64,000 nt of DNA from Mimosa pudica (GCA_029929735.1 JAKELP010000005.1:227712-291711); one strand, 5' to 3'; shown: positions 1-12,816, counted from the stretch's first letter. Notes: a model not told the origin generated them from the sequence alone. Made by a program: numbers and translations.

Positions 1-2689
1 AGTACTGTTTCTGACAAAAAAAAAAAAGCAGTTTTAAACCCCCTTTTTCTTTCCCCAAAGAATGCTTTCCTTTTTGTTTTTGAATGTATTTACGAAACTG
101 TCATGAATCGTCTATGAAGAAACCCCCGCCAGACCACCACTACTATAAGATATTAATGTCCACACTATAAAAATAGTTTTCTAGAGCTAGAATATTTTTT
201 TGTAATTAATTTATCAACAATTTGTAATAGTCTTTCGAAAGTGTGAATATCCCTTCAGCTATTGAGTTTCAATTATTCAGATTTGAATATGAAATTTAAA
301 TAGTAGTGGTGCCTATGTCAATAACTAAACCAAACGTCTCGAATAATTTCAGCATTCAGAAGGGATAGAGTGTGTATGTATTCAATCAAAATACGAAGAG
401 ATTATACAATAAAAAGAGAATTTTAAAAAATCGAAAATAGCATATTTTTTATGTTATTACTATGTGTGTTTATTGGGCCTTTAATGACAAGTGAGAAGCA
501 AAGACCATTGAAAGTTAAGAAATCCAGAAAGCGGAAGAAAAAGGAGAGAAGGTGGGCTTGACTTGTCATTTCATCTTTGTTCCAGTGGCTACAATCACCT
601 ATTCTTTAGGTTTACCCTATCCCATCTAAACTTATATAGCCATTGTCAACAAACTTTACAATTTCTACAAACTATTAAACTACTTTCTTTCATCTCCTAA
701 AAATAAAATCAATCTCACTTTTTTTGATAGATTAATTATGTAAAGTAAATCGTTTTAAATTATTCATATTTATCTTTTTGCCGCAGAACTAATTTACTAT
801 ACTTATCTCCTAATGTATGATCTAATTACATGTAACATATTTTGCAATCTATTTGGCATTCTAATTTTCAAAAAAAGAAAAAACTGTCAATTTGATTTTA
901 TAATTAGGACCAAAGAAAGTACTCTACTAACTATAATATTCACTCTACTAATTATATGTACCATAAAGTAGTTTCAAATTTTAATTAATATTATTCAATG
1001 AATGACTTTGTCATTTATGACTTAACTTTTAAAATATAAGAATGATGAATATTCAAGATTTAAACTGAAATGTAATCTTATTCACCTCAGAGTTATTAAT
1101 AAAAACAAAACATAATTTTGTGTAACCATGCAAACTAAGGTTAGCATGATTTTAGCTTTATAATTTTCAAGAACCAGTATAAAGGTTCACCGGTCACCCA
1201 ATGGCCAAATATCAGATGGGGCTACATACTAAATTAGGCTTGTAATTTGTAATATGGAGATATAATGACATAGTATAAGGATTTTATAAAATTAATTATA
1301 TAAAACATTAATTATAATCAAATATTTCATAAATTAATTTCCAATTGTATAAAAAAAATTACGAGCTGGAAACCATCTAGAGAGCAGCGAGTGGAGACTA
1401 AAAATGACCTCTGGCCCAAATGACCAAGTCACGGTACCAGCTAGATGATTTCACTGCTCCATGCACCCTGTTTGGGAGGATAGAGGGGAAGGGCTTCTAG
1501 TTAACTCAATGTTTATTTAAATTCCCCTGAATTCATCTCCTCCAGCCCATTTAATCTCATTCCCACCTGTCCTAAATTGTCAAATTAATATACCTTAGAT
1601 GATATCCCAAAACCTTTTTCTACAAATTATAGTCGTTTCCATCTTGTTCTCTTTGTTTCGTAGAGAATGTAACTCCACGGCCCATACAAATTTTGGGGCA
1701 ATCTCTTGGATTCTTGACAAAATATCATCCTCATCCCTGATGATAATGAATCCCTGCATTGAAAATATTAAGCTGCTAATTAGTAGCTAAAGCATGAGGA
1801 ATTATAAATGGCAGAAAGCGCAGTTCAGCATCAGAAACATGGATGACATAACAGTAAGGTAGCTTTGTAAACGGACGAGGGATATTAGATGAAAGAAAAT
1901 GGATTAAATGCGGGAATTATATAATAATAGTAATACTCCCTTTGGTCCATAATCTGAGATAAAGTTGACTATAAAGGGGATTTTAAGGCTGCAAAATAAG
2001 CTATCTAATCATGATATATGATACAACAATATATGATACAAGTAACCATCATCATCATGAATTGACAATTGAAAATAATCATAAAAACACCACTAATGTC
2101 AAGCAATTAATTACCAGGGGCCGAATTAAACTATCAATCTCAAGCCAGATATCCTCCAGTAAGCATCTTTCCCACTGGTTATCATAGTAAGAGAAGATGT
2201 GGTAGGCATGCACCAAGTCATACGATCGAGGATAGCTTGAGAATGGTCACACTTAATTATGTAAATGCATCTGAAATTAACTGCTGATGCTGCTAACACA
2301 TAGTTAAAGAGCAAAAGCCACAAAAAGTTTTTAGGATATTTTACCAATCATGATAAGTTTCAATAAGTCCTCGGTCATAGACTCCAGATAAGGTATTGTT
2401 CATGCTAGCAGGAACCACAATCATCAACAAAACACGAAAGTTATTGAGTTCTGCCGCAAAACCACCTAAAAGTGCATGGCCGAGGCATAAGTAGTTGGTC
2501 AGGTAAAGAAAAATATCGGGTTGTTGAAAGAAGCGCAACGCATAAGAACTTATTGCCAGAGGAGACCTGAGTTCACACTAACATGTCACAGAGCACTATT
2601 TCACTTGCCTACATCATACTGCATCTCCTCTCCGTTGCATCGCATTTCCATTTTTAACACTACTGTTGGTTAATAAAAATTGGGCAACT
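1..2689. other. Intergenic DNA, no gene recognised
   Basis: This stretch is AT-rich and stop-dense, and no coding segment resembles a known family. A short piece at about 1937-1975 resembles one end of a Stowaway-like MITE (CTCCCT start followed by a GGTCCATAAT-like run), but I see no partner end. The part nearest 2690 lies just after the stop codon of the minus-strand CRM gene and probably holds its 3' untranslated region. I could not place its polyadenylation site. Confidence 0.5.
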
Positions 2690-5642
2690 TCAGCTTTCCT
2701 GGTCGATCCCCTTGTCACGTTCTTTTTTCTTTAAGAGGGATGCTGCACGCAGCACAATCTTATCAACTTCATCAAAATTAGGCAAGCCCACATCTTCCAT
2801 GGAGCTAGAGTTTTTGGACCTCATAGATATTTGTCTTAAATGCTCCTCAAAATCATCGATTTCCCCATCATTCTGATCTGGAAATTCCTCAAATTTGTCC
2901 AAATAAAGAGGCCGCTCCTCTTTTACTTCGTTCTCTGTCTCTGAGTCAATCTCAAACTCAGAGATGCCTGATAAATCTTCAAGATCCAATTCTGTGTCCG
3001 TATCAGCTCCATCCTCAGAGCACTCTCTGCTCTTGTATAAAATTTCATGAAGTTTATCTGCATTCCCTGACTGGAATTTTCCCACCCCGCTCTCAACACT
3101 CTCTTTGGTACCAGTGTTCTGGTTATCCTCAACAGCATCTAGTTTGCAATCGGGTTTGCTCTTAAGCTGTGCTTGAAGCATCTCAAGCTCTTGCCCAAGT
3201 TTAGGAATATATTTCCTCACAGCTCGAAGGCCATCCCTACACTTGGATTTATCCAATGCCTGCATAAGAAATTAAGAATGAAGTAAATATTAAATACTAG
3301 TGACCAAAAGTACTCTGAGGATATCTTAGTAATTGAGACCCACCAAACAAAATTCAATTTTTCAGATATAACATAGTAGCAAGAATTCATAGTATTTTTT
3401 AAGCCTCAATTTGAATGACAATTCGAACACTGTTAATAATTATCAACATTGATGTCATCAGCTATGTAAAAATTCTAATCATTTGGCCATGAAAAATAAC
3501 GGAGAACTTCTAGCTCTATCGCCTTTGAGATTTCTACTAATAGTGAGCGCCTCTGATAGGTGATAAGGGGAATTTGAGGCATCAAATCTATGGAAACTTC
3601 CACCTATTACTCTTAGAAGGAAAGGAAAAAACAGGACATCAACAAAGGCAAACTACCTTCTTCCTTGATAGAGTAACCCGAGGAGACATTATCTCAGTTG
3701 GCGGCTGAGAATAGTTCTTCCCTCTGTACATTATTATTGTGTTATCTTCATGAATGTCAAGCACAATCCCTCCTGTCATCCTTGCCAACTCTGCAGCGAT
3801 CTCCTTAACTTCCTCCGGTGAAAATGTCTTCACTATCACTTGCAAAGTCTGATGTTTCTTCCAGTGCAGATGCATGTTCAGAATCACACCTTGGTATATT
3901 CCCCGCCTTCCAACAGGCACATAATTTTTACATTTGAGGCCCATCTTTAGAAAGTAAAAGTGTTCTTCTGGCGTCAATATCTCAGGATCATGGGTTGTTT
4001 CTGATGATTCAGCAGGCTCAATCTTCTTTAGAGTTTCAAGAAGTCGCTCTTCTTTTTTCTGAGCCTAGAACAATGAAGAAATCATTCTACTGTTAGCAGA
4101 AACAGCTTTATACAATTTGTTTGCAGCCCCGCACTTAATTCCCAAATATTTTACATTAGTGCACAGAAAAGATAAGGAAAACCTATCAAAATTGTTCTAC
4201 AATGTATTTTAAAACTTATGACAAGCTGTTTTATGGTGAATGCAATAGAAAACAATAAAATGTAGTCATATACATAACAAACGCAATAACAACAACAACA
4301 ACAGAGTCTTATCCCACTACGTGCGTTAGGCTACAACATACAACATACATAACAAACACAGTGGCACAAAAAGGAAAAAAGACAGACTCATTGTATTTGA
4401 AGACAGAGGGCAAGAGTCAAACTAAATTGAGATATAAATATGCACCTGTAACTGAGGCTTGGGCAAGAAAACAAGAATTTACCTTTTTCAATTTGTACAG
4501 TATTTTCTCCTCCGCTGTCATTCTTTGGTATTTTCTTCTTCTTCCATCTAAAGAACTTTAGCCACCTAACAACTGCTCTTTTCCCCTTCAGTTTCTTTCT
4601 CTTTCTTTTACCATTACTATCACCATCAGCAGCTGATGACTTTTCAGAATCCTGAAATTGCTCCACAACTTTAACATCAGACTTGAGGGATGAACCCGAA
4701 TGAATGCCTAGGTGTCCCAAGAAAGGAGACGTTTTTATGTCACGGTGGTAGCCAAAACTAGACTCCAAACCACAAGCTTTGCTTATTACAGAGTTCAAGC
4801 CACTGCAGTGCAAAAAAGTAATCATGCAAACTCATTTATAGAATTTGACTTTACTTTTGCAAATCAAACCAACTAAAATTTGAATGACCTTCAGCATGAT
4901 ATTAATACACATAAGATTAAACATTACAATTCCATATATGTTTGGACTGATTTACCCCTTCCAGAGTGTATCTACTAAAATCAACAATGTAATGTAGCTG
5001 CAATGGCATTCACCGTCATTATTTGCATTGTAAAAGACTAGTTACATAGGCCCTCTTCTATTAGTATGTATAAATATGAAATAATACGAATGGGATAAAT
5101 AAGTGTGAGAAGATATAATCGCCAAATATAGTTTAGTAATACTTCCTAAGCATAATGAATCATAAAAGTTCTCCCTCCATTCCTAAATATAAGATCACAT
5201 TTGAAATTCAACTACTTCCTAATTATTTATAAGATCACTTTCTAACTTTTCCCATTTTTTTCCCAAATGAACCCTACAATGCATATAACAAGCAAAAGAT
5301 GGAGAGTGAAGATAAAGGTATATAGTTGGGATAAATTAATAATATCATGTATAAATAACTAACTTAACTAACTTCCTTAATCTACTCAAATTAGGGAAAG
5401 TAATCTTATATTTAGGAACGGAGGGAGTATAAAACAGACAATTAAAATAATTAGCGTGAAATAATTGAAGAACATGTAGCATTGGTTTGAAGCAAATTAA
5501 AATAATTAGCGTGAAATTAGTAAGGGTGAAGTGAAAAGAATAGAATAGAATACCTAGCTGTGCGAAGTAGAAAATTGGAGATGAGATTGGTGAAGGAGTG
5601 AGATTTGGTGAGAGCTGCAGATGCTAAAACCCTCGCTGCCAT
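2690..5642 (-). CDS. CRM-domain RNA-binding protein, organellar, four exons (exon 2 frameshifted)
   Basis: Exons read on the minus strand are 5642-5554, 4802-4483, 4064-3657 and 3259-2690, all with GT-AG introns, about 461 residues. The start at 5642 lies in an AAAAATGGCAG context and opens a Ser/Ala/Arg-rich, acid-free N terminus typical of an organelle transit peptide. Exon 2 carries a basic stretch (KRKRKKLKGKRAVVRWLKFF). Exon 3 holds the CRM (CRS1/YhbY) fold, about residues 165-262, with the GRRG loop (seen as VGRRGIYQG) and the MYRGKNY signature. Exon 4 continues with DKSKCRDGLRAVRKYIP, an acidic stretch, and a C terminus with PNFDEVDKI and LLKKK. The family binds RNA and acts in group II intron splicing or ribosome assembly in plastids or mitochondria. 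The closest family member I recall is the product of Arabidopsis At3g25440. The reading frame shifts by one base near 4530-4545: exon 2 enters in one frame, but a conserved MTAEEKILYKLKK segment and the phase-0 junction to exon 3 need another. This may be a null allele or a sequence error. Confidence 0.85.
5171..5427. mobile_element. Stowaway-like MITE in intron 1 of the CRM gene
   Basis: The element starts CTCCCTCCATTCCTAAATAT and ends with the inverse (ATATTTAGGAACGGAGGGAG), giving terminal inverted repeats of about 28 bp over 257 bp. A TA follows the right end; the left flank reads TT, a likely decayed TA duplication. It lies wholly inside intron 1 (4803-5553), so it should be spliced out. 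The termini fit the Tc1/mariner-derived Stowaway group. Confidence 0.75.
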
Positions 5643-6163
5643 TTTTTCCCGCCTAAATTCTGGCTCTAGGACTCGTTTTGTCCAACAAGTGCAGGAGACT
5701 ACTTATACTATGAACTCGAACAATCCAAGTGTCGAACTGTAGAATCAATTTATAAGTAATTTATAACAGTGAGATGTGCAGTAGCGAGGGCGTCTAAAGG
5801 GTACCACATTTTAAATTCAGTAATATATACATATATCTGTCAAGTCCCCTTCCATTCATCACTCAAGTCCCTCTGTCACATCCAAGTCAACTCAAATTCA
5901 CCATCTCTACTTTCCACATATCACTCAAATCCCTCAATCAATTCCACATTAACTAAATATCATCTCTCAGTCTCCAATCAAATGATGCTACCACAACTCT
6001 CACACTCACCTATAGATGCATTGTGTCATCACGGGGCATTCAAGCATCTAATCTTCTCTATATGATTTGACACTGTGCCCCTCTCTATGATGAGGGGGCA
6101 AATTTCCCTCTCTGGCAATCCCCAGAGAGGGAACCCCAATTCTGTTTCCATTGCAGAATGGGA

Positions 6164-6234
6164 ACGGTTGGGCTCTCAAATGCCTTAACAACCGTAGAGA
6201 CGGTTGGGCTCTAAAATGCCAAAATAACCGTAAG
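6164..6234. repeat. Two tandem 36-bp units, each a potential hairpin
   Basis: Unit 1 is 6164-6199 and unit 2 is 6200-6234, both beginning ACGGTTGGGCTCT. Each unit is bounded by its own inverted arms: ACGGTTG with CAACCGT in unit 1, and ACGGTT with AACCGT in unit 2. Confidence 0.8.
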
Positions 6235-6297
6235 TCACTTCTCTCAATAAGTCGACCTATGATCCCGATCCAATCAATCCGAAAAGAATTAGTACAA

Positions 6298-6327
6298 ATA
6301 ACTGTCGATTGGCCAATCGACAGTTAT
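6298..6327. repeat. Perfect 30-bp palindrome
   Basis: The left arm ATAACTGTCGATTGG is followed with no spacer by its exact reverse complement. It lies 64 bp after the tandem hairpin units and just before a CGCGCG-like patch (ATCGCGCGATGG). Confidence 0.9.
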
Positions 6328-6999
6328 CATCGCGCGATGGTACATATATATATCAGTGTCATGCAACGCTCATAATATCCATCAATCTCAATCACATTCA
6401 ATATCTCAATTTCACCATCAATAACATGCGCTCTTACCATTCCCTTCAATATCTAAATTTCAACTATGCAACTTCTTTCCTCAACCTTGCTATCAACATC
6501 CCTAACTAAATACTATCTAAACCTCTCACATCATAACCAGAACCAACACCAGCCAGGATAATATACATAATGTTTCAAATTCCTTTTATACAAAAATAAT
6601 CGTGTTTGAAAGGCACTTGATAGCCTGTTTTGTATGAAAATAACTTTTCAAAAATAATATATATACAGAGGGTGAGAAAGGATTTTAAGAAAATCCCAGC
6701 TAACGTCACTCTCATTGTTATAGCAAGGTTAAGTTTGATTACCTGTCGCCCTTTAGTACTTTGTTGTTCATCCTTACCGTTTTCCTCGTAGATTTTCCTT
6801 CAAGTATCATCACCATTATATGCTCCTATAATGATATGATACAGAATGATAAATTAATATCATTTCCAATTTATAACGCTTTGACGCCTCTCTCGTATCC
6901 CATATTACTACCCATCCTTTTATACTTATGTTCTTAGTGTTCTTCAATTCCATTAAAATAGAATTAATATGGCAATTAGAATGCCTTAGGACAGCCCCT

Positions 7000-9184
7000 T
7001 AAATTTAATCCAAGCATCATAAACATAGCACTCAAGACATTCATAACTTTGCCCCTTTATTATTCCTTGTTCAAATAACATGCTATTCCGATTTACACAT
7101 AATCAAGTCATCAACATATGTCAAAGAGGAGAACAAGAACGGTACAAAAATACACAGCTTGGTGAAGGCTCTCATGCTGAAAAGTTATATCTCAATCAAC
7201 TTTAATATACAACAAAACCAATAAAGCCAGACAACAAGGTTGGCAAATCTGATTCGGAAATCAAAAGAATCCCATTGGCATGTGTATAGCAAGTATTCTC
7301 ACAACCATAATAATAAGAGATCCTAGCATCATAGTTAACAAGGCATTGAACACCACTCAAACCATGATTGTCCAACATAGAAAAGTCATGAACTCCATTT
7401 TAAAGCAAACAAAGAAGCCACCAAAAACAAAACATTTACAATGGCAACAACATGTATCTTTCTAATTCCTCACAATAATCAAATACCAATCATCACCTCA
7501 CTTCTTGAATATGATCCCATCACTAAAGCTGATTTAATAAAATAAAGATCACAATACAGCCCGCAACAGAACATATAATTGCATATAACGAAACTCCAAC
7601 AAACACCCAAAGTTATAGTTTTAAAATCTGAGATTTAACTTAAAAGTTCATGGATAAATAAACCTTGTATTTCCTCATACTTCACTTAGGATTTGAAACA
7701 CTTGTATGTACAAATCAGGGAGGGCCAATTGCAGAAGAAAAAACAGAAAAGTTTCACTTATACATATATCAGCAAAAAGAATCAATTTTATACATTCATG
7801 TAACACCTCTCAATCACACTAAAAAAATTTACATTCCAAAAACCTGTAGAAATCACAATTTAATAGTCTCTCAACTTTTATCATCAACCAAACATTTATA
7901 ATAACCAAAACAAAGGCACTTCACAAAAACAACAGAAAATCCACAAAACTCACAAGCATACTCTCCTAGTATCATAAACTACTTCAAATGAAATCAAAAC
8001 ACTAAGAAAAGAAGTTTTGAGCTGAGTTTAAAAATTCAGAAACACTATAACCCAAAATGATTTCTCTTTTCCTCAAACCTTACTCAAATCAGCCAATAAA
8101 AATAACAACAGAAAATTTTTCATCAACATGTAATGTCATTCTATTTCTCAGAATTCTCATCCATAAATTGAAAGATTTGAACCTTTTAAAACCTCATGAC
8201 CAACAAATTACTAAAGCACACAAATTAGGTTTTCACAAAATCAACAATTCCTAAATCAATCATTCAAACCATCACTTAGAATATCCAAATCCACAGCTTA
8301 CCATGCTCTTTAGATTTTAGGAATCCAAAACCCAAACCCTAAAATCGGACCCCTTCTCAGATCGGCCAGAAACAAGCTAAAAGAGGAAGAAAGAAGAAGC
8401 ACCTGAGCTTGCATCCAAGCCTACAAGCTTCCATGAAGCTCGCCGTCGCCGTCAGCCGCTGGGCTCGCCGGAGATGAAGAGATACAGTGGTATGAAGTGA
8501 AGAAATGTCAGAGGCGTTGAGGAAGCTCCAAAAACTAAGAGGCTGAACGAAAGATAAAAGAAAAAGCTTACCCATGAAGCTTCCACCGTTCGTGCGCCGC
8601 CGGACTGTCAATCGCTCACCGGAAAATGAAGAAGAAGACGGAGGTGAGGCTGAAAAGTGAGGAAGAAATGAAATTGAGAGACAGAGATGAGAGGAGAGGA
8701 CGAAGAAGAAGGTTGGTGACAGTGGGCGCGCCGCCGTGCTTTGGCCGCCGGAGCTCGCCGGAGATGAAGAACGAAGAAGAAGCAGAGGGAGGAGGCGGAT
8801 CAGATCGATGATGATGATGAAGGGGAGGGGCTGCGGGTTTGGTATATGGAAAGGGAAGAAGGAACTGTTTGGTGTGTGGAAATATATTAGGGTTTTGGGG
8901 CACTTTATACTTATTTACTTCTCCCATTTTTAATTTCCTATCTCAAAACAAATTATAAAAATACTCCATACACTAAGATATACTATGTTTTTCTTCAATC
9001 AAAAATTAAATTACTAACTATTTTCTCTTAATTTCCAAGAAAAATAGGCATATTATTTTCTTAAAAATATACTTATCATCATTTACTTATTTACAATGCC
9101 TATTAATTTAATTAATTTAATAATGACATCCTAATACCTTAATTAATTGACATTATTCCTAATTTAAAATTTGGGATGTTACAG
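7000..9184 (-). mobile_element. Degraded gypsy-type LTR, family B (left limit uncertain)
   Basis: Read on the minus strand the sequence begins TGTAACATCCCAAATTTTAAA at 9184, a common start for plant Ty3/gypsy LTRs. It then has an AT-rich U3 followed by a GC-rich block with CTCCGGCGAGC motifs (8441-8475 and 8740-8770). The same layout recurs at about 39662-40494 (minus) and 62901-64000 (plus), where a 33-bp GC-rich block matches at 32 of 33 positions. No internal coding region is adjacent. Open frames at 8357-8611 and 8616-8927 lie in this leader and are not genes. I found no target duplication and could not fix the left end. Confidence 0.4.
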
Positions 9185-9322
9185 TTAAATGTGAGTACCT
9201 GCAAAGCTTAGTAGCACTAGATATACGTAGCTAAAATCTTCCTTAAAATGCAGTGTCATGCAACAACCAGTATCTTTATATATAAAACTATGTCACATTT
9301 GGAAAGGCACCTTATAGCCAAT

Positions 9323-9622
9323 TTCCCGAATTTATTTTATTTTTAATTTTTGTTTCGTCTGGATTTAAATTTAAAATTCTAAAATTTTCTTCTCAATATT
9401 TTTAATTCACTCAAAAATAAATAGATTCTGAATATTATTAATGCAATAATTTGTTATACTTGGCTATCTATCTATATAAAAGTAGGGACACTGACAGTCT
9501 CTATTTGATATTTGTCCCCTTTAACTTATAGCCAAGTGTGCCCTTTTATCTCCTTTTTTGAATTTCTATCTCATTTTGTCTCTTCTCAATCTTTTTCAAC
9601 TATATAACCCGCATTAAAGTTA
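9323..9622. repeat. Copy 1 of a diverged 300-bp direct repeat
   Basis: It matches 10687-10991 along its length. Both copies carry CTATCTATCTATATA, then AAAAG and ACTGACAGTCTCTATTTGA, and both end near AACCCGCATT(A/G)AAGTTA. A TC(T)ATCTATATAAAAG-like start is reminiscent of plant Helitron 5' ends, but I see no matching 3' hairpin and CTRR end, so the class is open. Confidence 0.6.
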
Positions 9623-9796
9623 AAAAACAATTTAAAAAGAACCAGTTTCCATTTTTAAATTTTCTTTTATTATTAATTTTATTTCGTATGTTTTTACTTT
9701 TGAATTTTAAAAAGTATTAAATCAATATTTTTTAATTCGCTCTAACATAAATGGTATGATTATTATTAAATTAATATTGTTTTGAACGGTTACTTC

Positions 9797-9871
9797 TTTT
9801 TATTTATTTATTTATTTATTTTTATTATATATTTATTTATTATTATGATTATTATTATTATTATCAACAAT
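9797..9871. repeat. TTTA / TTA microsatellite
   Basis: Runs of TTTA and then TTA units with few interruptions, embedded in AT-rich DNA. Confidence 0.8.
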
Positions 9872-10403
9872 TGTTTCTTATACAACGGTTTATTTTTTAT
9901 ATATATAACGATTTATTAAACTCTTTCATTCTTATATAACGCTTGTTTTCGTGACTTCGTGTGACGCTTGGTTATTTACCCTCATGTGACTGTGTCCACG
10001 GAATACTCCGTCTATATTTATAGACGGTCTCTAACTCGGATAAAGGAGTAGGGTTGTGTTAGGCTTCGGCAGCCAACGTAAAAATATGTCGAATTTATTG
10101 AGCATGGACACACACATTGATCATAACAATAGGCCATTGCTTGGTATTTCACAAGGGCTATCACACTATCATAGGAGAAGACATATAAAGAAACAAAAGG
10201 TTCAAGAAGAGAAATAGATGGGCAGTAAGAATAATTGATCAAATGGTATGGAAGCACTACAGAAGAAGGAGAGGAAGATCAAAGAGAACGCTTAACGAAG
10301 CATTCAACGAGATCTTTTGATGAAAAGTTTATCTCCAAACATGACTATTGATAGAGCACAATGACGTCGTGTGATCCATAGACCTCATTTAGTTGGGATA
10401 TGT

Positions 10404-10445
<42 letters not shown>

Positions 10446-10452
10446 GAGAGAG
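10404..10452. repeat. Compound GT / AT / GA microsatellite
   Basis: About 12 GT units run directly into about nine AT units and then GAGAGAGA. Confidence 0.9.
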
Positions 10453-10686
10453 ACACTAAAAGTGATGGAATCATTCCAAAAGCACCACTTGCAACAATAT
10501 GAATGGACACCAAGGATAATTAATTATTTAAATTTTTAAAAAGATAATGTATTATTGTATTCCAATTGAACTCCTCGCCAATATATGATTGGACCACATG
10601 TTCACCTAATTATTTAAAGTTTAAAAATAAAACAATTCATCTGGTCAAAAAGAAAATAAACCAATTCAAACAAAATCAGTTTCCAT

Positions 10687-10991
10687 TTCCCGAGTTTATT
10701 TTATTTGACATTTTTATTTTGTTTGGATTCAAATTTAAAATTCTGAAATTTTCTTGTAAATATTTTTTAATTGGCTAAAAAATAAACAGATTTTGAATAT
10801 TATTAATGCAATAATTTGCTATACTTGGCTATCTATCTATATATAAAAGCAGAGATACTGACAGTCTCTATTTGAAATTTGCCTCATCTAACTTACATTC
10901 AAGTGTCCCCTTTTATCTCCTTTTTTGAATTTCTATCTCATGTTTGTCTCTCCTCAATCTTTTTCAACTATATAACCCGCATTGAAGTTAA
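10687..10991. repeat. Copy 2 of the 300-bp direct repeat
   Basis: Partner of 9323-9622, with scattered substitutions. The spacing of about 1.36 kb and matching ends suggest two related element ends or two insertions of one short element. Confidence 0.6.
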
Positions 10992-11157
10992 GTTGAATAT
11001 TTATTTTAATTTGAAGTTGAGTTGTGTTATTTGCCATTATTTTTCCTTCGTTATTTGTATTCCATAGTACATTATATGAAATATGAAAATTATCTCACTC
11101 CACATTTAAATAAAATTTTTAAAATTGAAACTAAATATATAACAAATTGAATTTTAT

Positions 11158-11395
11158 GAAGTATCCTAAATATAGGACTTAATTGACTTTTTCGAAAAAT
11201 CCTAAAAAAGCAAAAATAAGTTAATTATAAATTGATTTACCTAATTTTTTCCCTTAAACTAGTTTATTTTACTTGTAAACTAATGGATAATCTAAAAATA
11301 GATCAAATATGTCATCATTTAATAGACTATTTTGCAACCTTAACCTCTCCAAAAAAAGTTATCTAGGTCCTATATTTAGGACCGGATATAGTATT
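11158..11395. mobile_element. Possible small inverted-repeat element
   Basis: The left side has TATCCTAAATATAGGACTTA; the right side has the inverse with TCCTATATTTAGGACCGGATA. The inverted match is about 18 bp. The size (about 240 bp) and terminal words suit a Stowaway-like MITE, but no clear TA duplication is seen. Confidence 0.4.
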
Positions 11396-12309
11396 ATATT
11401 GATAAAATTTTTAAATATTAAACAACTCATGCAAATCATAAATTTCTCTATTATAGTCTTATATAATGAATATAGTTAATGAATGTAGTTTATAAGTTTC
11501 TCGATTATAGTGGTATGCAACGAATCAAAAAATTCTCTATTATTTAGAATATTGTATTTAATTATAGTCGTATATGAAGAATGTAGTTTCTTATAAATCA
11601 GGAAATAATTGATTATTACATGGGATTTCAGAAAGCGTAATAATAATTATTATTATCATTTGTATTGATGAAATATATTTAATTTATTTCCCAGAAAATC
11701 ACTAGACAATGCAGGAAGTAATAGGAAACAATTTGAAATTTAAAATCCTTTTCATCAGTAAGATTTGGGATTTTGAAACCAATTATAAATAATTATATTG
11801 TAATTAATTAGACACGGTAAATTTTCATACTAGAGGAAAGCCTAATTATTCCCACAAATGACAACGAAAAAAGCGTATGCTATTGTCACAATTAATAATA
11901 TGATTGTTCTTTCAAATGTATTATTTATGTCTAGCAATTTTTTAGTTGCAGATTGTCGATTGTTCATACTATTTAACTTTGTTATTATTTACAATACTAT
12001 TTGATTTTATTATTGATACAAAATTCCATGATAAGTTTACAAATTAGTAGATCTAATAATAAAGTCAAATCATTAAAAAAATCCAAATTTACAAATTTAA
12101 TTTACAACCCCAAGTTATAGTTGATGTGGTTACAAATTTTTTACCTCTAATCTATTATAAGATATTTAAATTTTTGGACAACATATTTATGAAATACACA
12201 ATGTGTTGTGTCACACCTAAATTTTCCTACTATATTTTTAGCAATTTAATCAATTAATAATCACTTTCTTGACGTTAGAAACCCAAAAATACGAATAAAT
12301 TAAAACTTT
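11396..12309. other. AT-rich intergenic DNA, nothing recognised
   Basis: Stop-dense AT-rich sequence with no coding similarity and no repeat pair that I can see. Confidence 0.5.
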
Positions 12310-12475
12310 TTTGGCCTTTACATGTGCTTAAAAAGTGCTGGGAAAGGCTTTACATTTGCTTTAAAAACGCATGTATAGGTACTCCAATACATGCGCTTAC
12401 AAGAAAGCGCATGTATAGGTTATACACAAACTATTTAAATGTATACATAATAGCGCATGTATAGATGTTTTTTCA
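12310..12475. mobile_element. Truncated CACTA terminus (subterminal repeats)
   Basis: It carries GGCCTTTACATG, AAAAAGTGCTGGGAAAGG and several TACATGCGCTT / AGCGCATGTATA words. Read in reverse complement, the right end of the CACTA element at 48453-52775 shows the same order. The outermost 38 bp or so, including the CACTA terminus, is missing, so this is a relic. Confidence 0.7.
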
Positions 12476-12586
12476 TGTTCTGTATTAATTTACATTTCTC
12501 CCTACACTATTTAGGGGTAATGCATACACCAACCAGCATTCAACCCAAATAATGTATCACCAAAGGCTGTAATACATACAAAGCAC

Positions 12587-12627
12587 ATTACATAGAAATC
12601 ATTACATTGATGATGGAATAAAACAAA
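12587..12627. repeat. 41-bp perfect direct repeat, copy 1
   Basis: Identical to 12817-12857 over 41 bp, starting ATTACATAGAAATCATTACA. The copies are 230 bp apart. Confidence 0.85.
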
Positions 12628-12816
12628 TATCCCCGATTTTGAAGAAATAATTCTATGATATGTATAAATAGCCCTCTATGACCAAAAAAAAAGTTAATTC
12701 TAATTTTCCAAACAGAAAATAAATCGGAATTTGAATAACATATTCACTGTGACTATACACTCACCTTAAGTGGGACACCATAAACCCCCATGTCAACATA
12801 CAACAGGACCTGAAGA

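Larger units (their letters stand above)
5643..6990. other. AT-rich repeat debris with a structured patch at 6164-6327
   Basis: No gene is supported. Short open frames here (for example 5769-6065 and 6151-6375) are low-complexity and match nothing I recognise. The region is CA/TC-rich. It contains two 36-bp tandem hairpin units and a perfect palindrome, listed separately. It may belong to the same decayed LTR element that ends at 9184, but I cannot fix a left boundary. Confidence 0.4.

Noticed and set aside
8357..8927. Minus-strand frames of 84 and 103 codons
   Set aside because: Located in the GC-rich leader of an LTR-like repeat; no conserved domain and no continuation.
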